Below are positions 57,143 through 64,000 of a stretch of 64,000 nucleotides of DNA, one piece after another (the stretch's first letter is position 1; the number at the start of each line of letters is the position of its first letter). Origin of the DNA: Mercenaria mercenaria (Eukaryota > Mollusca > Bivalvia > Venerida > Veneridae). A program made the translations under genes and the position numbers. Location of the stretch: the NCBI RefSeq assembly GCF_021730395.1, contig NC_069368.1, forward strand, positions 10,372,001 through 10,436,000. The letters run 5' to 3'. The notes beneath the pieces were generated by a model. It saw only the letters and a program-made list of their open reading frames with translations. It searched no databases and was not told where the DNA came from.

Positions 57143-60100
57143 TCAGCCGACCCCTGGTGTTGGAACTCCTATCTTCGCCAGGAACTTTATACAACCAAGG
57201 TTGTCTGTGGTTGTAGGATCGTCTTTCACTGATATCTGGATCCTATAGTCGCCCTGAAAAAGATGTTGTGAGAAAATTAGTAATGTAATTCATTATTGTG
57301 ACATCCTGTATCACAAAAATGTAACTATTCACCTACAATGAAGAATATGAAAGCAGTAAGATTGATATAGAAACAGTGATCGCACTTTATTTTATGTTTT
57401 TCGGTGGTTTATCGAAATATAACGGTGAATTATATCCTGATAAACTCACTGGCCACTCAGTGAAAATTATCAAATCTGATACCCGGATTAACGTCAAAAA
57501 GTTTACCGAGCGTACTGGAAGCCGGAAACAATATGACGATGACGTCGTTAAAATGACGTCATCTTTGCGGTGCTTCCTGATAAAGTTTCCCGCAAATTTC
57601 GACATTTTATTGAAATAAACACAACAAAAGTAGAGTTTTAGACATAAAATAAACAGAAAAATTGTTAGTATCGATGTAATATCACGGTAATTTCACTCGT
57701 GAACACCAAAAGTTGTTATTTTCACTCGTGGCTGCGTCACTCGTGAAAATATCACTTTTGGTGCCCACTCGGTGAAATTATAACGTGATATTACACCGAA
57801 ACCAACAATTATCCTCTATATAAACAGGTTGATCCCTTAAGAAAATAGGGTTACGCAAGTCATTACGAATTACGAATAACAAAACGAAATATTTTGGCAG
57901 CGTATGTCCCGTAAGCATTCAGTAGCAACAACCATATAATAAATTGATAGGTGCAGAAAGATGAAAGAAATAACTTAAAAAATCCTACAGCAAATATTTT
58001 GTCTTAGTATAGATAACGAGAATTCCTTATTCACTTATTGCCTCACAAACAGTCTGCTTAGTTAGTGAATACTCAACTGCGATACGGATCATGTCCAACA
58101 TATTATGTTATGAAACTCTGCTTTCAATAGAAAGTTTATGTTAAGATATCACAAGAAGATTTACATATATCAAAGCTTTTTGTTTTTGTGTACAGTAATA
58201 GTGTCGCAAGGAGAGTACAATATTGGAGTTGCCAGGTGAATACACTACTGGTGTCGCAAATTGTGTACAGTACTGGTGTTGCAAGGTGAATACAGTTCTG
58301 GTGTCGTATGTCTTATGCAGAAGTGGTGTCGCAAGGTAAGTATAGCATTTATGTTGCCAGGTGAATACAGTATTGGTGTCGCAACTTGAATACACAGTAG
58401 ACGTATTACAAGTAGAATGCAGTAATGATGTTTAAGTTGAATACTACTGTAGTGATGTCAAAAGTCGAGTACATTAATGGAATCGCTTGTTAAAAATTGT
58501 GTCGCAAGCTGAGCACAGTAACGTCGTTTCAACATGAGTCCAATATTGATCGCAAGTTGAATATAGTAGTTGTACCGCAAAGTGAGTACATTATTGGTGT
58601 TGCAAGACGAGTACAGAATTGGTGTCGCAAGGCATGTAAGGTGTTGGTACTGCAAGTTGAATACAATAACTGTTTGCAGGTTGAGTATCGTGTTGGTATT
58701 GCAGGTTGAGCATAGTAGTGGTATTGCAAGGTGAGAACAGTAGTGGTATTGCAAGGTGAGAACAGTTTTGGTGTCGCAAAGTGAATACAGTATTGGTATC
58801 ACAGGTAGGATATAATACTGATACCGCATAATTGATACAGTAGTAGCACTAGGTGAATACAGAATTGGTTTTGGAAGATGAGTACAGTAGAGGTGTTGCA
58901 AGATGAGTACAAAATTCGTGTCGCAAGGTGAGTACGGTATTGGTGTTGCAAGGTGAATGCAGTACTGATATCGGTGTCGCAAGATGAGTACAGTATTGCT
59001 CTCGTAAGGTGAGTACAATACTGGTGTCGCAAGGTAAGTAATTATTGGTTTCTCAGTTTGAATACATCATAATGTGAATACAGTATTGGCGTTGCAAGGT
59101 GAATACAGTATCGGCGTAGCAAGGTGATTAAGTATTGCTGTCGCAAGGTGACTACAGTATTGGTATCACTAGGTAAGTGCAGTATTGCTGTCTCAAAGAC
59201 AGAATAAAATTGATGGTAAGGTGAGCATAATACTGATATCGTTCAGTATTGATGTCTCAAGATGAGTACAGTATTAGTGTTGCAAGGTGAGTACAGTATT
59301 GATGTCACAATTTGAATACAGTGCTGGTTTTGCAAAGTAGTACTGGTGCCGCTAGGCGAGTACAGTATTGCTGTCGCAAGGTGAGTACATTACTGGTGTC
59401 GCAAGATGAGTACGTATTGGTTTCTCAGTTGAATACAGTACTGGTATCAAAAGGTGAATACAGTATTGGGTGAATACAGTATTGTTACTGCAATAGGAGT
59501 ATAGTACTTGTGTCGCATGTAGAGTACAGTATACATAAGGGGATTAAGTATTGTTGTCGCAAGGTGAATACAGTATTGGTGTCGCAAAATAAAAAAAAAT
59601 ATTGGTGCCGCAGGTTGAGTACAGTATTGGTGTCGCAAGTTGAGTATTAGTAGTGGTATTGCAAGTTGGTACAGTATAAATGTTGCAAGGTGAGTCTAAT
59701 ACTGATATCGCTAATTGAATTCAGTATTTGTGTGGCAGCTTGTGTACAGTAATAGAATCGAAAAACTAAAATGTTTTATAAATATGATAAGAACACTCAC
59801 ATGACTAAACCAGGAAAGGGTACTCGAAACTGCCTGAAGGCTAAGAGTATAATCCTTTATATCTAGAGTCTCAGGCTGGATGGGACAACGTAGTTTGTGT
59901 CCAAGTGCTGATTCCAGCATTGTATCAATTTGCTGTCCCAACTCCTTTGATATTAACGAAGATCCATTTAGAATAGTGGGCAGTATCGGACAGAAATCAA
60001 TATTGTTACTGTAAGGAAAAAAGAAAGATTAAATGCAATTATAAATTTTTGTCAGAGTTTTTACTGTTTTATCTTATTTAGCAGTAACTAGAATTATTCT

Positions 60101-60613
60101 TTGCTAGCATAGTTTTGACCTCAATGATGATGTATATATCATGAGCCTGGAGTAAAATATGCTACTTAAATATTCTATTTAACGCAGACAACTACATTTT
60201 TGTGTGAATAGTTAGTAAATAAAATGGAAATGTCCTTCAATGAAGATTTTTCTCATGTAAAAAGGACTATTACTATTTCTATAATTTAACTAGTTGCTTT
60301 GTCACTTTTATAACAAAAGCAAGAAATACGTATAAAGGTCTTTAAGTCGCCGTATGATTCATGATTATGGTCGTGTAACATTAATTCAAATAAAAAATAT
60401 AAATATTTTACCATGTGCCTATGTTTCGAATACACGGAACTTTTGTCCATATTCCGAGTAATTTTTTCTCTAGTACAACGTCCACGAACAGATAATTAAT
60501 CGGCTGATAAGCTGTTAAATTCAATGTAAAGTGCACATCTCCCGGAAATATAAGTGGAGACGGAGAAAAGTCCAGTTGTTGCACTGTCACAATTGCATTA
60601 CTCTTGTCAGTGG
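57143..60613 (-). CDS. ganglioside GM2 activator-like protein, copy C (exons 2-4)
   Basis: Three minus-strand exons: 60412-60613 (202 nt), 59801-60008 (208 nt) and 57143-57253 (111 nt). Lengths and phases are identical to copy A and no stop interrupts them. Exon 2 encodes FPGDV, VDVVLEKKLLGIWTKVPC; exon 3 encodes FCPILPTILNGSS and RCPIQPETL; exon 4 encodes GDYRIQI and LGCIKFLAKIG. Splice sites are canonical (GTAAAA, GTGAGT; acceptors CGCAG, TACAG, TTCAG). The 70-nt signal-peptide exon was not found between 60,613 and 64,000. Intron 1 is long in copy B too, so it is expected just outside the window. The gene is probably intact. Confidence 0.9.
57535..57565. promoter_or_regulatory. CRE-like motif pair in intron 3 of copy C
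   Basis: ATGACGTCGTTA and ATGACGTCATC stand within 30 bp, about 100 bp from the hairpin at 57,662. The spacing resembles the TGACGTCATTA cluster beside the hairpin at 54,502. They are more likely part of a shared transposon family than a host enhancer. Confidence 0.3.
57662..57808. mobile_element. palindromic MITE-like hairpin in intron 3 of copy C
   Basis: The left arm GTAATATCACG...ATTTCACTCGTG...CACCAAAAGT and its reverse complement on the right meet at TCGTGGCTGCGTCACTCG. It is about 147 bp with no coding capacity. Confidence 0.8.
58195..59760. repeat. 25-bp minisatellite in intron 3 of copy C
   Basis: About 60 diverged tandem units of the GAGTACAGTATTGGTGTCGC-AAGGT type fill the intron. 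The 186-residue minus-strand frame at 58,458-59,018 and its neighbours are translations of this repeat, not genes. This is the largest of the three homologous intronic arrays. Confidence 0.92.
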
Positions 60614-60859
60614 CTGCGAGATACAATATAAGATTTGTTAGTATCCTAATCATTTAATTGAAAAGTTAAGATAATTCTAATGATTAAAACTATCACAATT
60701 AAAAAATTCACGAGCAAAAGTTGATATATTTCAAACAATTTTATGATAGAACAAAGAAATATCATTACAATTAAACTTTACTCTGCTGAATTTTTATAAT
60801 GAACTTGTCCATCTTTCAATTTGGACAGTAACATTAACTTTTACAAGGGATACATACCT

Positions 60860-60985
60860 AAAGGATACTGACTGAACGGCGAACAGTGCAAACCATGTTC
60901 AGACTGCACGGAGTGCAGGCTGATCTTGGTCTGCACTGGTCGCAAAGGCAGAATCATTTGCCGCCAGTAGGCTAAGGGTTAAGCA
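60860..60985. repeat. dispersed bivalve-type repeat
   Basis: GCGAACAGTGCAAACCATG, GGAGTGCAGGCTGATC and TGGTCGCAAAGGCAGAATCA, then GCCAGTAGGCTAAGGGTTAA, match a repeat I recognise as common in bivalve genomes. It lies in intron 1 of copy C. Confidence 0.6.
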
Positions 60986-61114
60986 GATGCTTAGATATAT
61001 TGAAAGTTCAGCGTTCAAAGATGTCTACAGTGTTTTTAAGTAGTACTTTTAACAAAACTTCTATCGTCATATTGACAGTTTTGCAATACCTTTCGTATAT
61101 ATACTGATAATATA

Positions 61115-61320
61115 TATGAATTGGAGTTTTACTTGATGATAACCAGAACTTTCGAGAAATACTCATTAACTATAGTGTACGAAAGACCGATGATGACGTC
61201 ACATTTCTCACTTCAAACTTCACACTTCATACTTCATACTTTTCACTATACACTTCATTGTTTTGCAATTCTGACCCCATACTGCACACTTCGCACTTCA
61301 TAGATTCAAGTGAGTTGACG
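61115..61320. repeat. dispersed repeat and CACTTCATACTT-type low-complexity tract
   Basis: GGAGTTTTACTTGATGATAA resembles the sequence near 55,840. It is followed at 61,205-61,305 by a diverged CACTTCATACTT tandem tract, bordered on both sides by GACGTCA motifs (about 61,196 and 61,317). Confidence 0.55.
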
Positions 61321-61799
61321 TCATCTGTTTATTGTGTATTGGCATAGATGTACACGCCATTTCTTATTTGAGTTTTATGTATAATGATATGTGTAGATTT
61401 TAAATGTTCTAGGAAAATAATCGACTTCTAGTGTTTAGATTATATCACTTGTTGATATTCTAAAAATAATGGGAAATTCACCGTCCGCCATCCGTCCGTT
61501 CAAAATAATCTAAGACTTGAGAAAAACTGTTGGGATAAATTGTAAACAATCTCACGGGAATGAAAATTGTTAAAACAATTCCATTAAAAATCTTCATGTA
61601 AAGGCCATAGCGTGTGGCATTATCAAGCGGTCTTCTAGTATTAGAAGTATTCAAATTATGCCACTGGATTCAAAATTGATCCCATCCGTGAGAGGACCAT
61701 TTTAATATCTTCTTCTCTAACAGTATATTATACTCTACTATATTCATTAAAATTATGCCTTCGGAGGCAAAAGTAACTCAGTCATAATTATTGTAATTC

Positions 61800-63493
61800 A
61801 TTATGTCCAGTCTCAGTAATTCCAGGTTGTTTTGAGGAAATGAACAATTACAGACCCATATCCATTTTATCAACCATTTCCAAGGTAATTGAAAGAAATA
61901 TTGCCTTTCAGCTTCATAATTCCTTCAACAGAACTAACATACTACACACCACCCAGCCTGGCTTCAGTCTTGCCAAACGGCCCTTTCTGCATTAATTGAT
62001 AAATAGGCGAAAGACAATGACTCAGGAAAATAGTTGGTAGTGTATTCCTAGATTTTGGTATGGCCTTTGACTTAGTGGATCATAACATTCTCCTATACAA
62101 GACGAATCTGTAACATTTTAGTGAACTTTCATTGTGCTGGTTTGAGTAGCACCTAAAGAATCGAACTCAATATGTCGAAATAAATTATATCAAGTCTACT
62201 TTATGGTATATAAAACTAGCGCTCCACAAGGATCTATATTTTACCTCTTGCTCTTTTTGATATGTGAGCCACGCCATGAGAAAACCAACATAGTGGCTTT
62301 GCGACCAGCATGGATCCAGACCAGCCTGCGCATCCGCGCAGTCTGGTTAGGATCCATGCTGTTCGCTAACACTTTCTCTAATTGCAATAGACTTTGAAAG
62401 CGAACAGCATGGATCCTGACCAGACTGCGCGGATGTGCAGGCTGGTCTGGATCCATGCTGGTCGCAAAGCCACTATGTTGGTTATCCCATGGCACGGCTC
62501 ATATATGTAAACGATCTTCTATTGATTCTCGAAAACGTATGCTGATGATTCTACGATGCATGTTAGCGACCATAACGTATCTGATTGCAAATTAATACTA
62601 TTAAAGTAAAGATTTGGAGCGTGTCTAACAATATAATTCTCCATTCGAATAAGACAACTGGTATGTTAATTGGTACCAACAAGAAATTAAATAAAGTAAG
62701 AAACATAACTTTTACTCTAAATGATAACTGTATTCAAAATGTATCAAAAAGTTCTAGGTGTTTATATCTATAAAAATTTAAGTTGGGATCAACATGTAAA
62801 AAAGGTGTGTGAAAAATGCACCCTAAACTGTATCTACTTTACAGAATATCTTAATATCTAAATGCTGATATGAAGAATATGTTTTATAACTCATACATTT
62901 TACCGATTTTTGGCTACATATCAACTATATTGGCAAACTGCTATAAAGGAAATTTCGAAAAAATCTTTAAATTGAAAGTACTCTCTTCTGTGAACTTAAA
63001 TGGTTAACTTTCCCAAGCAGGATCAAATACAATATTATTGTTTGGGTTTATAAAGCACCTTCTTATATTTGTGACACAATTAAAATTTGTGACAATACAT
63101 ACTATAGCCTTCGTTCTAAAACGAATTTTGATCTACAGCATATTCGACCTGAAACTAATTTTCTCAAACGTTCGTTTTCTTTAATGGCTGTAGAAATTTG
63201 GAAAGACATACCTTACTTAATAAGAAATGCTAGCACAGTAAATTCAGTTAAATATATTTACTTAGAAACTTTCTTTTAATTAATACAGCGTAGAGATTCA
63301 CTATGTTAACATGCGTTTATCTTAATTTACAAGTCTGTTTATTGGAATGACTGTGACATTTTTATCTGTATGTGAAAATGGTTCTGTGTTTGCTAGAGGG
63401 GTAAGGGCCTCATTGAAAATACGATTTGTATGTTATGTATGAAGCTTAATGAGTTTTACCCTCTTTAAATAAAGAATTTATTATCATCATCAT
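61800..63493 (+). mobile_element. 5'-truncated CR1-like LINE fragment
   Basis: The plus strand has EEMNNYRPISILSTISKVIE and VFLDFGMAFDLVDHNILL (first catalytic Asp region), then APQGSIFYLLLFLI. After the inserted MITE at 62,266-62,500 the text resumes with YVNDLLLILENV, followed by VLGVYIYKNLSWDQHVKK. The 3' end reads AATAAAGAATTTATTATC followed by ATCATCAT repeats, as in CR1/L2-like LINEs. Several stops and frame changes are present. It lies in intron 1 of copy C and is transcribed opposite to that gene. Confidence 0.8.
62266..62500. mobile_element. 235-bp palindromic MITE inside the LINE
   Basis: It starts GAGCCACGCCATGAG and ends CCCATGGCACGGCTC. Both arms carry CCAACATAGTGGCTTTGCGA, CCAGCATGGATCCAGACCAG and GGATCCATGCTGTTCGC. 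I recognise this near-perfect palindrome as a family common in bivalve genomes. It splits the transcriptase reading between FLI and YVND and is therefore younger than the LINE. A short AT-rich duplication (ATAT) may be the target site. Confidence 0.85.
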
Positions 63494-63770
63494 AATTGAG
63501 GGGCCTCCGTGGCCGAATGGTTAAGGCCGCTGACTTCAAATCACTTGCCCCCCATCGATGTGGGTTCGAGCCTCACTAGGGGCGTTGAATTCATGTGAGG
63601 AAGCCATACATCTGGCTTACGGAAGATCGGTGGTTCTACCCAGGTGCCCGCTGGTGATTAAATAATGCACGGAGGGGCACTGGAGTCCTCCTTCACCATT
63701 AAAGCTGGAAAGTCGCCATATGACCTATAATTGTGTCGGTGCGACGTTAAATCCAACAAATAAATAAATA
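63494..63770 (+). mobile_element. full-length tRNA-derived bivalve SINE
   Basis: The head, GCCTCCGTGGCCGAATGGTT followed by an anticodon-loop-like CTTCAAA and a B box GTGGGTTCGAGCC, is a class II (Ser/Leu-like) tRNA relic. Then come the conserved GGTGGTTCTACCCAGGTGCC block, the AAAGCTGGAAAGTCGCCATA block, GTGTCGGTGCGACGTTAAAT and an AAATAAATA tail. TATCATCATCAT stands on both sides, so it landed in the 3' repeat tail of the LINE. RUDI/Meta-type is my best guess for the family. Confidence 0.85.
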
Positions 63771-63797
63771 TATCATCATCATTATTATCATTATTAT

Positions 63798-63846
<49 letters not shown>

Positions 63847-63890
63847 GATACTACTACTGTTATTATTATTATTATCATTATTATTATATT
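63771..63890. repeat. trinucleotide microsatellites
   Basis: ATC/ATT repeats are followed by about 17 consecutive ACT units (about 63,797-63,846), a GAT ACT ACT break and (TTA)n. Confidence 0.95.
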
Positions 63891-64000
63891 ACACTTAAGG
63901 ATAACATGGTGTAATAGGCCTCAATTTCACCAAAAGCGTACATACAACTTGATAATGTAAGCTTTAAAAATGTCAAATGATAGAAGTAAGGTACATATTG

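Noticed and set aside
58458-59018. 186-residue minus-strand open frame, and similar frames at 1,698-2,067 and 58,497-59,638
   Set aside because: They are translations of the 25-bp minisatellite. Because 25 is not a multiple of three, the frame cycles through repeated YCTHLATP-like text. They have no start context or domain.
63499-63585. Functional tRNA-Ser/Leu gene
   Set aside because: It continues into the conserved SINE body and A-rich tail and has target duplications, so it is the head of a SINE.

Overview
The window is animal nuclear DNA, almost certainly from a bivalve mollusc. It has split genes with GT-AG introns, TATA promoters, tRNA-derived SINEs of a type common in bivalves, LINE fragments, many palindromic MITE-like repeats and a Polinton. 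No bacterial operons, rRNA genes or CRISPR arrays are visible. The species is inferred from repeat content only. HOST GENES: three paralogues of a ganglioside GM2 activator-like (GM2A, ML-domain lipid-binding) protein lie on the minus strand. Copy A (1,250-5,132) and copy B (14,732-19,517) are complete four-exon genes of 196 and 198 codons with signal peptides, intact frames and conserved TATA promoters. Copy C (57,143-60,613) shows exons 2-4; its first exon should lie beyond the right edge. Exon lengths (70/202/208/111-117 nt) and intron phases (1, 2, 0) are shared. Intron 3 of every copy carries the same 25-bp minisatellite, from a short remnant in B to about 1.6 kb in C, so the array arose by duplication of a gene that already had the repeat. 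BETWEEN COPIES A AND B: a 1.78-kb inverted-repeat transposon with 22-bp satellite arms, a 126-bp tandem array of about 12 units, an unidentified decayed coding region and a small inverted-repeat element containing a tRNA-like segment. BETWEEN COPIES B AND C (about 38 kb of accessory DNA): dispersed and palindromic repeats; a 15.7-kb Polinton/Maverick fossil (25,569-41,249) with AG...CT ends, long terminal inverted repeats and an exact 6-bp target duplication; a 3.9-kb foldback element with arms of about 1.7 kb; a decayed 7-kb LINE; more hairpin elements and a second LINE fragment. INTRON 1 OF COPY C (right edge): a third LINE fragment, interrupted by a palindromic MITE, whose tail is the landing site of a full-length SINE. 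The Polinton carries recognisable zinc-ribbon, phospholipase A2, integrase, protein-primed DNA polymerase B, fibre-like, packaging ATPase, penton-like, major capsid and adenain-type protease parts. It is broken throughout. The damage is very dense in its left half (about 26.7-34.4 kb), where homopolymer runs suggest poor consensus sequence, and light in its right half. The inserted elements do not appear to interrupt any GM2A-like exon.
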